From contig NZ_JAVAMO010000001.1 of assembly GCF_030758345.1 (NCBI RefSeq), forward strand, positions 930,001 through 994,000: 64,000 bases of DNA, in the 5' to 3' direction. Of this stretch, positions 17,953 through 27,189 are shown in pieces; position 1 is the stretch's first letter; each line of letters opens with the position of its first letter. A program made the translations under genes and the position numbers. The stretch is from Ruegeria discodermiae. GTDB lineage: Bacteria > Pseudomonadota > Alphaproteobacteria > Rhodobacterales > Rhodobacteraceae. The notes beneath the pieces are model-generated. The model ran no database searches. It saw only the letters and a program-made list of their open reading frames with translations, and was not told the origin of the DNA.

Positions 17953-20112
17953 ATGCAAGAGCCAGCCATCACGCCGGAACTGATCGAAAGCCACGGGCTG
18001 AAACCCGACGAATACGATATGATCCTCGACATCATTGGCCGCGAACCGAGCTTTACCGAGTTGGGTATTTTCTCGGCCATGTGGAACGAACATTGCTCCT
18101 ACAAATCCTCCAAGAAGTGGCTGCGCACCCTGCCCACCTCCGGCCCGCAGGTGATTTGCGGCCCCGGCGAGAATGCCGGTGTGGTCGATATCGGTGACGG
18201 TCAGGCGGTCGTGTTCAAGATGGAGAGCCACAACCACCCCTCTTATATCGAGCCCTATCAGGGCGCGGCGACCGGCGTGGGCGGCATCCTGCGCGATGTG
18301 TTCACCATGGGCGCGCGTCCCATCGCCTCGATGAATGCGCTGAGCTTCGGCGAGCCTGATCACCCAAAGACGCGGCAACTGGTCAATGGCGTGGTTGAAG
18401 GCATCGGCGGCTATGGCAACTGTTTCGGCGTGCCTTGCGTGGGTGGCGAGGTGCGGTTCCACCCTGCCTATAACGGCAACTGCCTCGTGAACGCCTTTGC
18501 CGCAGGTCTTGCTGACAGCGACAAGATTTTCTACTCGGCGGCCTCCGGCGTCGGCATGCCGGTGGTTTACCTGGGCGCAAAGACCGGGCGCGACGGCGTC
18601 GGTGGTGCAACCATGGCCAGCGCGGAATTCGACGAAACGATCGAGGAAAAGCGCCCCACCGTTCAGGTTGGTGACCCCTTCACCGAGAAGCGCCTGATGG
18701 AGGCGACGCTGGAACTGATGCAGACCGGGGCCGTGATCTCGATCCAGGATATGGGCGCGGCCGGCCTGACCTGCTCGGCCGTTGAAATGGGCGACAAGGG
18801 CGGTCTGGGCGTGCGGCTCGATCTGGAAAACGTGCCCCAGCGCGAAGACAACATGACCGCCTATGAGATGATGCTGTCGGAATCCCAGGAACGCATGCTG
18901 ATGGTGCTCAAGCCCGAGCTTGAGGCCGAGGCCCGCGCCGTGTTCGAGAAATGGGATCTGGATTTCGCCATCGTCGGTGAAACAATCGCCGAGGACCGCT
19001 TCCTGATCGTCCATAACGGCGAGGTCAAAGCTGATCTGGTTCTGTCCAAACTCTCCTCGACCGCCCCGGAATATGACCGCCCGTGGGAACCGACCCCCGA
19101 GGCCGAAACCTTGGCCGAGGTGCCCCAGATTGACCCGATCGACGGGCTGCGCGCCCTGCTCGCCTCGCCCAATTACGCGGGCAAGCAGTGGGTTTATGAG
19201 CAATACGACACCATGGTCATGGCGGACAGCGCCCGCACACCGGGGCTGGGGGCTGGCATGATCCGGGTGCATGGCACCGACAAGCTGCTGGCCTTCACCT
19301 CTGACGTGACCCCGCGCTATGTGCGCGCCAACCCGGTTGAGGGCGGCAAACAGGCGGTGGCCGAGGCCTATCGCAACCTGACCGCCGTGGGCGCGACGCC
19401 GCTGGCCTCGACCGACAACCTAAATTTCGGCAACCCCGAAAAGCCCGAAATCATGGGTCAGTTCGTCGGCGCGATCAAAGGCATCGGGGCCGCCTGCGCC
19501 GCCCTCGACATGCCGATCGTCTCGGGCAATGTCTCGCTTTATAATGAAACCGATGGTCAGGGCATCCTGCCCACCCCTACCATGGGCGCGGTCGGGTTGC
19601 TCAGCCATACCGACGATATCATCGGCAACGAGGTACGTGAGGGCCATGTGGCGCTGCTGATCGGCGAGACCGCAGGCCATCTGGGCCAATCCGCCCTGCT
19701 GGCCGAGGTGTTCAACCGCGAAGACGGTGACGCACCCCATGTCGATCTGGAAGCGGAAAAGCGTAACGGCGATTTCATCCGCGCCAATCGCGCCCTGATT
19801 AAGACCTGCACCGATCTCAGCGATGGCGGGCTGGCCCTGGCCGCGTTTGAACTGGCCGAGGCTGCTGGCGTCGGCGTGCAACTTGATGATGCGCCCACCG
19901 AGAAACTGTTTGGCGAGGATCAGGCGCGCTATCTGGTGGCCTGCAATTTCGATCAGGTCGAGGCGCTGATGATCGCCGCCGGACAGGCGGGTGTGGCCAT
20001 CGAAACCGTGGGCCGCTTCACCGGCAGCAGCGTGCGTATCGGCGGCGCTGAGGCGGCGCTGGACGATCTGGCCGGCACCTATCGCGAGAGCTTTGCCGCA
20101 GCGGTCGCCTGA
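17953..20112 (+). CDS. purL: Phosphoribosylformylglycinamidine synthase subunit PurL
   Basis: 719-residue small-type PurL, the synthetase subunit that converts FGAR to FGAM in purine biosynthesis together with PurS and PurQ. Typical blocks are seen: [30 protein letters not shown], the AIR-synthetase-like repeats and the LSDGGLA region near the C-terminus. The ATG at 17953 ([15 protein letters not shown]) matches the family start. The open frame extends 42 codons upstream, but that extension is not PurL-like. purS and purQ are not in the window. Followed by a strong terminator; cytosolic. Confidence 0.95.
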   Translation: MQEPAITPELIESHGLKPDEYDMILDIIGREPSFTELGIFSAMWNEHCSYKSSKKWLRTLPTSGPQVICGPGENAGVVDIGDGQAVVFKMESHNHPSYIEPYQGAATGVGGILRDVFTMGARPIASMNALSFGEPDHPKTRQLVNGVVEGIGGYGNCFGVPCVGGEVRFHPAYNGNCLVNAFAAGLADSDKIFYSAASGVGMPVVYLGAKTGRDGVGGATMASAEFDETIEEKRPTVQVGDPFTEKRLMEATLELMQTGAVISIQDMGAAGLTCSAVEMGDKGGLGVRLDLENVPQREDNMTAYEMMLSESQERMLMVLKPELEAEARAVFEKWDLDFAIVGETIAEDRFLIVHNGEVKADLVLSKLSSTAPEYDRPWEPTPEAETLAEVPQIDPIDGLRALLASPNYAGKQWVYEQYDTMVMADSARTPGLGAGMIRVHGTDKLLAFTSDVTPRYVRANPVEGGKQAVAEAYRNLTAVGATPLASTDNLNFGNPEKPEIMGQFVGAIKGIGAACAALDMPIVSGNVSLYNETDGQGILPTPTMGAVGLLSHTDDIIGNEVREGHVALLIGETAGHLGQSALLAEVFNREDGDAPHVDLEAEKRNGDFIRANRALIKTCTDLSDGGLALAAFELAEAAGVGVQLDDAPTEKLFGEDQARYLVACNFDQVEALMIAAGQAGVAIETVGRFTGSSVRIGGAEAALDDLAGTYRESFAAAVA

Positions 20113-20133
20113 GATTGGGAAAACAGGCAAATC

Positions 20134-20160
20134 CGGCACCCCGGATGGGTGCCGTGTTTT
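20134..20160 (+). terminator. Terminator after purL
   Basis: CGGCACCC, loop CGGAT, GGGTGCCG, followed by TGTTTT. It separates purL from the bolA operon. Confidence 0.8.
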
Positions 20161-20243
20161 GCGCGATCCGGCTGCGTGCCTCCCTTGCACGCGCCCGCAC
20201 TCCGCTCTACTTCTTGAATAGTGACCATCAGGAGACGACCCAC

Positions 20244-20480
20244 ATGCCAATGAGCGCCCATGAAATCGAACATCTGCTGCGCGAGGCGTTCCCGGATGCC
20301 GACATCCAGGTCGGCGGCAGCGACGGCGTTCACATGTCCGCCATGGTGGTGGATGAGAGCTTTCGCGGCAAGAACCGCGTTCAGCAGCAACGCGCCGTCT
20401 ATGCCGCGCTGAAGGGCAAAATGGACGGGCCGGATGGCGAATTGCACGCGCTGGCGCTGACGACCAAAGCGCCGGAGTGA
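20244..20480 (+). CDS. bolA: BolA family protein
   Basis: 78-residue single-domain BolA/IbaG-type protein. It contains the conserved region GGSDGVHMSAMVVDESF, the K-N-R-V-Q-Q-Q-R helix and the C-terminal histidine (HALALTT) that helps bind a [2Fe-2S] cluster shared with a CGFS glutaredoxin. Exactly such a glutaredoxin lies three genes downstream. The ATG at 20244 follows GGAG by a good distance. The stop overlaps the next gene's start by 4 nt, beginning a chain of overlaps. Expected role: iron-sulfur trafficking or iron signalling in the cytosol. Confidence 0.93.
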   Translation: MPMSAHEIEHLLREAFPDADIQVGGSDGVHMSAMVVDESFRGKNRVQQQRAVYAALKGKMDGPDGELHALALTTKAPE

Positions 20481-20713
20481 CTATCTCGGGCTGGATATGG
20501 GCTGTAGCGTTCATTCTGATCGTAGTCGGAGCGTTCCTCGCAATCAGATTGAGCTTTTCAAAGCGCCAGCCGAAGTCGCGACAAGGTGTGAAACCCGGTC
20601 AGGGCGATACGTTAGTAACTGGCGGAGAAACCGCCGGGCGTGGTCACACGACACCTGTAAGGATAAGCAAAGATCCGCAACTCTACGCTAAATCAATGGC
20701 GCCGAAGAAATGA
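20477..20713 (+). CDS. Small single-pass membrane protein in the bolA-grx operon
   Basis: 78 residues starting at a GTG that overlaps the bolA stop by 4 nt. Residues 3-27 form one TM helix (WIWAVAFILIVVGAFLAI), followed by a basic, Gly/Thr-rich cytosolic tail with no recognised domain. The stop overlaps the next gene by 4 nt. The double overlap is the main evidence that it is real; codon use is somewhat weaker than in neighbours. Function unknown. Position between bolA and grxD suggests a membrane-side accessory role or a polar filler gene. Confidence 0.55.
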   Translation: MTISGWIWAVAFILIVVGAFLAIRLSFSKRQPKSRQGVKPGQGDTLVTGGETAGRGHTTPVRISKDPQLYAKSMAPKK

Positions 20714-20991
20714 CACCCTGGTTCATCTGGACCGCAGGCGGAATTGCCGCTCTTGTGGTTGCCGCCGCACTGACAGAGGCCTATGTGAAGCGGAACAGAA
20801 AACGACGCCTGTCGGATATGCGCCCCGATCCGGACAAGATCAGCAAGATCGCGGGTATCGAACGACACGGGCTTGATCCGGTGGCTCTGGCGCAGGCCGA
20901 ACATCGGCGATTGGAAGAAGAAGGCTGGGTCAAGGACCAGCCGAACACGGACATAACACGCGCGCGCGCGCGAAGAGGGAAAGCAAGATGA
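20710..20991 (+). CDS. Small membrane-anchored protein, 93 aa
   Basis: An N-terminal helix (residues 4-24, WFIWTAGGIAALVVAAALTEA) is followed by a charged cytosolic part with KRNRKRR and an Arg-rich C-terminus (RARARRGKAR). ATGA overlaps join it to the gene before (20710-20713) and to grxD after (20988-20991), so it is translated as part of the bolA-grxD message. I do not recognise a family. The repeated CGCGCG in the 3' end encodes the RARAR tail. Confidence 0.65.
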   Translation: MTPWFIWTAGGIAALVVAAALTEAYVKRNRKRRLSDMRPDPDKISKIAGIERHGLDPVALAQAEHRRLEEEGWVKDQPNTDITRARARRGKAR

Positions 20992-21350
20992 GCGACGTTA
21001 AGACCCAGATCGACGAAACCGTCAAAGCCAATGATGTGGTGCTCTATATGAAAGGCACCAAAGAGATGCCGCAATGCGGGTTCTCGTCCCGTGTGGCGGG
21101 GGTGCTGAATTATATGGGCGTGGATTACTCCGACGTGAACGTGCTGGCCGATGAAGCGATCCGTCAGGGCATCAAGGACTATTCCGACTGGCCCACCGTC
21201 CCCCAGCTTTATGTCAAAGGCGAATTCGTCGGTGGTTGCGACATCATCACCGAGATGACGCTGTCGGGCGAATTGGACACGCTTTTTGACGAAAACGGCG
21301 TCACCTATGACAAGGACGCCGCCGACAAGATCCGCGAAGCCAACGCCTGA
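20988..21350 (+). CDS. grxD: Monothiol glutaredoxin (CGFS type)
   Basis: 120-residue monothiol glutaredoxin that carries and transfers [2Fe-2S] clusters. The active site is CGFS with Cys30 (MPQCGFSSRV), followed by the glutathione-binding WPTVPQLYVKGEFVGGCDI block. It is the fourth gene of a four-gene operon starting with bolA. BolA-Grx4 heterocomplexes are well known, and here both partners are on one transcript. Cytosolic; assignment secure. Confidence 0.96.
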   Translation: MSDVKTQIDETVKANDVVLYMKGTKEMPQCGFSSRVAGVLNYMGVDYSDVNVLADEAIRQGIKDYSDWPTVPQLYVKGEFVGGCDIITEMTLSGELDTLFDENGVTYDKDAADKIREANA

Positions 21351-21357
21351 TCCAAGG

Positions 21358-21693
21358 CTACGGCGCGGGATACTCCGACTGACAGTCCGAATAGATCGCC
21401 TGGGTGGTGTCCCCCTCCTCCCAGAGCAGCAGCGCGCTGCGGCCTTTTTCGTGCCAGACATATCCGCCACCGGGTTCGGCATAGCGCACGCCCGAGCCTG
21501 AGCGGGTCACCGGCAGGCCGATCTGGTTGCCTTCGATCAGCAACACCACCGCCGCGTCGGAATCCTTGCCGACATGGGTGGCCGTGACCTCGGCACCCCG
21601 CTCACAGGTATAATAGGACGTCTCGATCCAGACCTCTGCAACGGCGGGCGCTGCCAGCATCGCAAGCGCGCAGACAAGTGATACGCGCCTCAA
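21358..21693 (-). CDS. MliC-like lysozyme inhibitor domain protein
   Basis: 111-residue exported protein. The signal peptide ends near residue 19 (AVAEV). The mature part has a pair of cysteines (YYTCERG near residue 30 and SDCQSE near the end). It also has the MliC core: YTCERGAEV, then GSGVRYAEPGG and VWHEKGRSALLLW. MliC-type proteins bind and inhibit c-type lysozyme in the periplasm or outer membrane; no lipobox is seen here, so it is probably soluble in the periplasm. Its start overlaps the zapA stop by 4 nt. Confidence 0.75.
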   Translation of the reverse strand: MRRVSLVCALAMLAAPAVAEVWIETSYYTCERGAEVTATHVGKDSDAAVVLLIEGNQIGLPVTRSGSGVRYAEPGGGYVWHEKGRSALLLWEEGDTTQAIYSDCQSEYPAP

Positions 21694-22088
21694 GAGGCCT
21701 GCGCCTTTTCCTCAACCTCAGCGGCCAGGGATTCCGCGCGCGCGGCAAGCTCGGCCAGCGTGTCGGTGACAAAGGGCGGCACCACGGCCACCTCGATCTG
21801 TTCCGGTTCCGGCAGAGGCATGTTGCGCAGTTGCGCCAATTCGTGCCCTTGCTCGGCCAGTTGCGCCTCAAGCTCTTTGACCCGGTCGCCCAGCCCGGCG
21901 GTCTTGTCCGCCAGCATCAGCCCCGCCATCAGCAGCATCCGCCCCTCGGGCATGCGACCGATCTGATCCGACAGCACCTGAGCCTCGTCATCCAGCATCG
22001 CGGCGGCGGAGTGCAGGAACTGCTCTTCACCGGGCTGGCAGGCAACCTCGAAGGCGCGACTGCCGATGGTGATGGTAATATTGGGCAT
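21690..22088 (-). CDS. zapA: Cell division protein ZapA
   Basis: 132-residue Z-ring stabiliser. The N-terminal ZapA domain (MPNITITIGSRAFEVAC, then PGEEQFLHSAAAMLDDE) is followed by a coiled coil (LADKTAGLGDRVKELEAQLA) and a C-terminal extension that ordinary ZapA of about 100 residues lacks. It overlaps by one nucleotide with the upstream coiled-coil gene and by 4 nt with the MliC-like gene. Next to tkt it reflects the common alphaproteobacterial zapA-tkt-gap neighbourhood. Assignment good. Confidence 0.88.
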   Translation of the reverse strand: MPNITITIGSRAFEVACQPGEEQFLHSAAAMLDDEAQVLSDQIGRMPEGRMLLMAGLMLADKTAGLGDRVKELEAQLAEQGHELAQLRNMPLPEPEQIEVAVVPPFVTDTLAELAARAESLAAEVEEKAQAS

Positions 22089-22879
22089 TACGCTTCCTCT
22101 CCCTCGACCAGTTCCGCTTTCGCCAGCAGCGGCTCAAGTAGCGCCAGCACCGCCTGCGCCTCGGCCATGTCGGTGGCGCGCGCCGAGCGCAGCGCCTCAA
22201 GCTCGGCCTGCAGTGCCTGATTGATCAGGGATGGATCGCCAATCCCGGCGGCATTGGCCTCGCGCAGCGCGCCATTGACCTCACGCAATTGCGCATTGGC
22301 CTTGCGCAACCGCTGCAGATCATCGTCCAGCCGCGCCATCGCCGCGCCGTGGCTGACCCGCTCGGCGCGCAGCATGTCATTTTCAGAGCGCAGATCACCC
22401 GCCTGCTCGGTTTCGTTCAGGGCCGCGCGCAGCCTGTCGATCTCGGCTCTCAGCGGCTCGGCATCCTCAACGCTCTGCAACCGGACCCGCATCACTTCAT
22501 TCTCTGCACGCAGCTCTTCGACCGTGTTTGCAGCAAATGCGGCGGCCTCTTCGGCCCCGGCCCGCTCACCCAGCAGCGCCTGCGCATCATCCAGCTGCGC
22601 GCGCAGGGCAGCAATCTCTTCATCGCCGCCGCCGGCCCGTTGCGCCATCTCGACCTCGTGGCGCGCCTTCAGGGTCTTGATCCGCTCCTCAAGCTGGGCG
22701 TTGGCCAGCTTTTCGTCCTCCAGAGCGGCCAGCAGATCCGTATCGAGCGCGCCCTCTGCCTCGGCATATCCTGCCGCCGGTTCGGGCAATCTTGACAATG
22801 TTTCAACTCCGGCACCGATCCGATCCATCGCGGCGGCAATACGGCGTTGCAATTCCTCAATCTGGCTCATGCCCCTCAC
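22088..22879 (-). CDS. Coiled-coil protein upstream of zapA
   Basis: 263 residues, almost entirely predicted coiled coil from heptad-like Leu/Ala/Glu spacing, very rich in Glu, Arg and Ala, no signal peptide. It is commonly found before zapA in Rhodobacterales and may help divisome or ZapA assembly, but I know no demonstrated function. The GTG at 22879 is preceded by AGGAAG at good spacing. An ATG at 22870 (MSQIEELQRR) is an equally reasonable start. Confidence 0.75.
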   Translation of the reverse strand: MRGMSQIEELQRRIAAAMDRIGAGVETLSRLPEPAAGYAEAEGALDTDLLAALEDEKLANAQLEERIKTLKARHEVEMAQRAGGGDEEIAALRAQLDDAQALLGERAGAEEAAAFAANTVEELRAENEVMRVRLQSVEDAEPLRAEIDRLRAALNETEQAGDLRSENDMLRAERVSHGAAMARLDDDLQRLRKANAQLREVNGALREANAAGIGDPSLINQALQAELEALRSARATDMAEAQAVLALLEPLLAKAELVEGEEA

Positions 22880-23124
22880 CCAATCTTCCTGCGGTTCTTG
22901 TTCTTCATCCCGGCTGCCCCCGCATCAAAAACCACACGAATCGGGCACCGGTTCGATTGAAATTACTCTAGCGAAAGCGGGGCGAAAATACCCCCCTTTT
23001 GCTTTCAACCACTTGAGACCTGCTCTTCATGCGCGGAAAGACGCAAATCCCGGTTCTGCTTGCACTTCGGGGGCTGGATGGTATTGAGCCCCGCAACCGC
23101 CCGTAACCCAAAGGAACAAGCCTC

Positions 23125-25146
23125 GTGGACCTGACTGCGCTGCGCAAAGCGAACCCTGAACATTGGGCCAAGGCAACGGCCATCCGGACCCTGACCCTCG
23201 ATGCCGTCGCCGCCGCCAATTCCGGCCATTCCGGCATGCCCATGGGGATGGCCGATGTCGCGACCGTGCTGTTTGAAAAGCACCTGAAATTCGACGCCGC
23301 CAACCCGACCTGGCCCGACCGCGACCGGTTCATCCTGTCGGCAGGCCATGGCTCGATGCTGATCTATTCGCTGCTCTATCTCACCGGCAACGTGCATATC
23401 ACGCTGGAAGAGATCAAGAACTTCCGCCAGTTGGGCGCCAAGACCGCAGGCCATCCGGAAAACTTCCTGGCCGACGGGATCGAAACCACCACCGGCCCGC
23501 TGGGCCAGGGCATCGCCAATGCGGTGGGTTTCGCCATCGCCGAAGAGGTGCAGCGGGCTCACTATGGCAAGAAGGTCGTCGATCACTACACCTATGTGAT
23601 CGCGGGCGACGGCTGCCTGATGGAAGGCGTCAGCCAGGAGGCGATCGGCCTCGCGGGTCGTCTGGAACTGAGCAAGCTGATCGTGTTCTGGGATGACAAC
23701 AACATCACCATCGATGGCACCGTCGATATGGCCGACCGCACCGATCAGGTCGAACGCTTCCGCGCCTCGAACTGGCATGTGATTGAGATTGACGGCCATG
23801 ATCCCGCCGCCATCGACGCCGCGATCATCGGGGCCAAGAAATCCGACCTGCCCACCATGATCGCCTGCGAAAGCCATATCGCACTGGGACATGCGGCGCA
23901 GGACACCTCCAAAGGCCATGGCGCGCTGACCGATCAGGAACAGCTTGAAGCAGCAAAAGAGGCTTATGGCTGGCCGCACGGGTCGTTCGAAATCCCGGCG
24001 GATGTGAAATCGGCGTGGGAAGAGATCGGCGCGCGCGGCGCAGAGGCGCGTGCGGAATGGGAAGACCGCTTCGCCCAGCTTTCCGAGCGCAAACAGGGCG
24101 AGTTCACCCGCGCCTATGCCGGGGACGCCCCCAAGAAACTGACCAGCGCCATCCGCGCGCTGAAGAAACAGATCTCCGAGGATCAACCCAAACTCGCCAC
24201 CCGCGCCGCCTCCGAAAAGGTGCTGGGTGTCGTAAACCCGATCGTGACTGAGACCGTGGGCGGCTCGGCGGACCTGACCGGCTCGAACAACACCAAGACC
24301 GCCGATCTGGGCGTGTTCTTGCCGGAAAACCGCAAGGGCCGGTATATCCATTACGGCATCCGCGAACACGGTATGGCCTCGGCGATGAACGGTATGGCGC
24401 TGCATGGCGGCATCCGCCCCTATGGCGGCACCTTCATGGCCTTCACCGACTATGCCCGCCCGGCCATGCGCCTGGCCGCGCTGATGAAGATCCCGACCAC
24501 CTTCGTGATGACTCACGATTCCATCGGTCTGGGCGAGGATGGCCCGACCCACCAGCCGGTCGAGCATCTGGCGATTTCCCGTGCGACCCCCAACACCCAT
24601 GTGTTCCGCCCCGCCGATATGGTGGAAACGGCCGAGGCCTGGGAACTGGCGCTTTCATCGAAGGAGACGCCCTCGGTCTTGTCCCTGACCCGTCAGGGCC
24701 TGCCCACCGTGCGGACCGAGCACAAGACCAAGAACCTGACCGCCCAGGGCGCCTATGTGCTGGCTGATGCCGACGCCAAACGCCAGGCCATCCTGATCGC
24801 CACCGGCTCCGAGGTCGCCATCGCGCTGGAGGCCAAGGCCAAGCTGGAAGCCGAAGGCATCGGCACCCGCGTCGTCTCCATGCCTTGTATGGAGCTGTTT
24901 GCAGCCCAAGACGAAGCCTATCGCAAGCGAGTCCTGCCCGGCGGGCCAGTCCGCGTCGGCATCGAAGCCGCCGTGCGTCTGGGCGGCTGGGACCGTTGGC
25001 TGCTGGGCGAGCGCGGTCGCGAGGCCAAGGCCGGTTTCATCGGCATGTCCAGCTTCGGCGCCTCCGCCCCCGCCGGCCACCTCTACGAACATTTCGGCAT
25101 CACGGCGGAGGCCACCGTGGCGAAGGTCAAGGAATTGCTGGGCTGA
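23125..25146 (+). CDS. tkt: Transketolase
   Basis: 673-residue thiamine-diphosphate enzyme of the pentose phosphate (and Calvin) pathway. The N-terminal block [14 protein letters not shown], the TPP motif [23 protein letters not shown] and the [12 protein letters not shown] region are all canonical. The GTG start at 23125 follows AAAGGAAC by 9 nt and gives the usual N-terminus. It is divergent from the zapA operon and followed by a hairpin. The gap gene lies 2 kb downstream, with two unrelated minus-strand genes in between. Confidence 0.97.
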   Translation: MDLTALRKANPEHWAKATAIRTLTLDAVAAANSGHSGMPMGMADVATVLFEKHLKFDAANPTWPDRDRFILSAGHGSMLIYSLLYLTGNVHITLEEIKNFRQLGAKTAGHPENFLADGIETTTGPLGQGIANAVGFAIAEEVQRAHYGKKVVDHYTYVIAGDGCLMEGVSQEAIGLAGRLELSKLIVFWDDNNITIDGTVDMADRTDQVERFRASNWHVIEIDGHDPAAIDAAIIGAKKSDLPTMIACESHIALGHAAQDTSKGHGALTDQEQLEAAKEAYGWPHGSFEIPADVKSAWEEIGARGAEARAEWEDRFAQLSERKQGEFTRAYAGDAPKKLTSAIRALKKQISEDQPKLATRAASEKVLGVVNPIVTETVGGSADLTGSNNTKTADLGVFLPENRKGRYIHYGIREHGMASAMNGMALHGGIRPYGGTFMAFTDYARPAMRLAALMKIPTTFVMTHDSIGLGEDGPTHQPVEHLAISRATPNTHVFRPADMVETAEAWELALSSKETPSVLSLTRQGLPTVRTEHKTKNLTAQGAYVLADADAKRQAILIATGSEVAIALEAKAKLEAEGIGTRVVSMPCMELFAAQDEAYRKRVLPGGPVRVGIEAAVRLGGWDRWLLGERGREAKAGFIGMSSFGASAPAGHLYEHFGITAEATVAKVKELLG

Positions 25147-25170
25147 TCCAAACTCCGATCAGAACGGCAG

Positions 25171-25196
25171 AAAGGGCGCTCTGATGAGCGCCCTTT
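25171..25196 (+). terminator. Hairpin after tkt
   Basis: AAAGGGCGCT, loop CTGATG, AGCGCCCTTT: perfect 10-bp stem, symmetric enough to work for both convergent transcripts. It abuts a 19-nt tandem duplication. Confidence 0.75.
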
Positions 25197-25234
25197 GTTG
25201 TTCGGGTGTATCGAAGTTGTTCGGGTGTATCGAA
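25197..25234. repeat. Tandem duplication of a 19-nt unit
   Basis: GTTGTTCGGGTGTATCGAA occurs twice in direct tandem (25197-25215 and 25216-25234) with no mismatch. It lies at the boundary between the tkt terminator and a lower-GC gene. It could be slippage or a footprint of insertion. Confidence 0.85.
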
Positions 25235-25287
25235 ACTCGATTGACCGAATTGCAGACCTTCTTGCGGTTCGTCTTACGACCGCAAAG

Positions 25288-25986
25288 TCAGGTTTCGACA
25301 GTATGCAAATTCCATGACAATGGCGATGGTAACTCAGATGACGAAAAGTCAATTCGCAATACCCTTCGTCCAGATTGGATTAGCGCGGGTTTTGATGAAT
25401 GCAGTGTCAACATTTTGAGCACTAGAATGTCGCCACGCTTTGCCTCGCACACCTCAATTGGATATGCGAGTGCCGTCTTTTCAGCCATTGCCGTTGGAAC
25501 AATCCCTTCCTTGTGGCTACCAACAGCAATTTCCATAGCACCATTAGTTTGATCGGTGTCATCTAAGTGCAAGCGAACAAAGAGCATTTCATCCAAGATG
25601 GACTGGCGTGGTTCACAATGCCAAGTCCCTGACTTTTTGGTCCAATTGTGAAAGCCAGTAACTTCAACCTTATCTGCAACTGCGATGACCCTATCTTGGT
25701 GCCATGGCACCCCCCAGTTTGCCTTCTCCGACTTGTTGAACGCAACTATGCGGACGGGCACCGCCTTTGGGTCGAGCCTCCGGATGACTTCCAGCAACGA
25801 GCTGTCATTCGAAATCGCGGCAGCCAAGGCCATCGAAGAGCTCAACCTTTGTCCTGCTTTCGTTGTGTCTACAGCGGCCTTGTCAAACAGTTCTAGGTCA
25901 GCATTCGACACGGCTCCTCGAATCCAAACGCGTCCGCATTTTTCGAGCTCATTCTTTAGGGTCTCATCGGTTCCATTGCTGTCCAT
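25288..25986 (-). CDS. Phytanoyl-CoA dioxygenase (PhyH) family protein
   Basis: 232-residue Fe(II)/2-oxoglutarate dioxygenase. The metal triad is visible as His96 and Asp98 in PWHQD and His196 in TLHSSKP, with a probable 2-oxoglutarate Arg (RRVLRIDF) after it. Length and order fit the PhyH/ectoine-hydroxylase-like superfamily; the substrate is unknown. The ATG at 25986 starts a sensible N-terminus, whereas the open frame upstream runs back into the neighbouring gene. Its GC is lower and its codon choice differs from tkt, DUF808 and gap around it. That suggests it entered the locus later. Confidence 0.8.
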   Translation of the reverse strand: MDSNGTDETLKNELEKCGRVWIRGAVSNADLELFDKAAVDTTKAGQRLSSSMALAAAISNDSSLLEVIRRLDPKAVPVRIVAFNKSEKANWGVPWHQDRVIAVADKVEVTGFHNWTKKSGTWHCEPRQSILDEMLFVRLHLDDTDQTNGAMEIAVGSHKEGIVPTAMAEKTALAYPIEVCEAKRGDILVLKMLTLHSSKPALIQSGRRVLRIDFSSSELPSPLSWNLHTVET

Positions 25987-26045
25987 ATCCTTGTCACCCA
26001 GCCAAGCGACACTAGCTGAGTCGCGAAAAGAAGCCACTCTGCGCC

Positions 26046-27011
26046 CTATGCGGACTTTCCAGAAAGCGCCCCAAGCACCGGCCCGATCACCTTCGTCGCC
26101 AGCGGTATCAGCACAAAGCCCCAGGCCAGACCAAGGATGCCGTCCATCGTGGCCTTGGACATCCATTCCACCGCGCCAATCCACTGCTCCGACACCATAT
26201 GCCCCACCACATAAGCCCAGTCGTGGATGTGGTGACCCAGCCAGCCGAAGCCCAGCACCTCCAGCCCGTGGATCACGATCGAGCCACCGACCCAGAGCAT
26301 GGCGGCGGTGCCGACGATGGACAGCGTCCTCATCACGCCGGGCATCGCCTTGACCAGCCCCCGCCCCAGCCCGCGCCCGATGGGCGTTGGCGCGTTTTTT
26401 GCCATGTAGAGACCCACATCGTCCATTTTCACGATCAGCGCGACAGAGCCATAGACCGCAACCGTCACGCCAAGACCCACAACCGCCAGTGTCGCACCCT
26501 GCATCCAGACATTCGGGGCTTCAATGGCGGCCAAAGCGATGGTCATGATCTCAGCCGAAAGGATGAAGTCGGTCTTGATCGCGCCCCTGACCTTTTGTTC
26601 CTCCAGATGGCCGGGGTCGCGCTCTTTCAGGTCCTCGTGAACGCTGTGACTGCCATGCGGGAACAGCAGATGGAAGATCTTCTCGGCCCCTTCGAAGCAC
26701 AGATAAGACCCGCCGATCATCAGCAGGGGTGTGATCAGCCAGGGCGCGAAATTGGCCAGCAGCAGCGCCACCGGCAGCAGCAGAACGAGCTTGTTGAACA
26801 CGGATCCGCGCGCGATGCGCCAGATGATCGGCAACTCGCGCGCAGGCGCAAAGCCCTGCACGTATTTCGGCGTCACGGCGGCATCGTCGATGATCACACC
26901 CGCCGTTTTTGCCCCCGCCTTTCCCGCCGCCGCGACCACATCATCGACCGAGGTCGCCGCCACTTTGGCGATGCCCGCTACGTCATCCAGCAAGGCCAGT
27001 AAGCCGCTCAT
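26046..27011 (-). CDS. DUF808 domain-containing membrane protein
   Basis: 321-residue inner-membrane protein of the DUF808 (YedI-like) family. It starts with the typical MSGLLALLDDVAGIAK and DDAAVTPKYVQGF blocks, followed by about six TM helices (for example LLPVALLLANFAPWLITPLLM). Its biochemical function is unknown. It lies divergent from gap, with a probable carbon-metabolism operator in the gap promoter region between them. Assignment to the family is good. Confidence 0.88.
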   Translation of the reverse strand: MSGLLALLDDVAGIAKVAATSVDDVVAAAGKAGAKTAGVIIDDAAVTPKYVQGFAPARELPIIWRIARGSVFNKLVLLLPVALLLANFAPWLITPLLMIGGSYLCFEGAEKIFHLLFPHGSHSVHEDLKERDPGHLEEQKVRGAIKTDFILSAEIMTIALAAIEAPNVWMQGATLAVVGLGVTVAVYGSVALIVKMDDVGLYMAKNAPTPIGRGLGRGLVKAMPGVMRTLSIVGTAAMLWVGGSIVIHGLEVLGFGWLGHHIHDWAYVVGHMVSEQWIGAVEWMSKATMDGILGLAWGFVLIPLATKVIGPVLGALSGKSA

Positions 27012-27061
27012 ACCCGATTCTCCTGATCAATCCGACCGCAGGCAGGTTATCTGTTCACACT

Positions 27062-27104
27062 GTTAGCACAAGCGTTAGCGCAATCGGTGCAGGTTTGCGC
27101 TAAC
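27062..27104. promoter_or_regulatory. Candidate LacI-family operator array upstream of gap
   Basis: Three related half-sites: GTTAGCACAA (27062-27071), GTTAGCGCAA (27074-27083) and its exact inverse TTGCGCTAAC (27095-27104). The last lies within GGTTTGCGCTAACA, which matches 12 of 14 positions of the LacI-type palindrome TGTTAGCGCTAACA. Regulators such as CceR use similar sites in Rhodobacteraceae to switch glycolytic and gluconeogenic genes. It lies 86 nt before gap and faces DUF808 on the other side. Confidence 0.55.
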
Positions 27105-27189
27105 AGCTTCGTTTTACTGACTTTTTTCACTTCACCTAAGAGCGACGGCTGGCTATATGGCAGCAAGTTACATGTCGCTGGAGTTCCAT

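Noticed and set aside
17911-19272. Open frame (453 codons) antisense to purL
   Set aside because: His-rich shadow of a highly biased gene; no domain recognised.
20961-20976. CGCGCGCGCG run, possible Z-DNA or slippage site
   Set aside because: It is an Arg/Ala-coding stretch (RARAR) within a small gene; nothing further supports a special role.
23005-24600. Open frame (531 codons) antisense to tkt
   Set aside because: Opposite to transketolase with a Gly/His/Asp-rich product; a codon-bias artefact.
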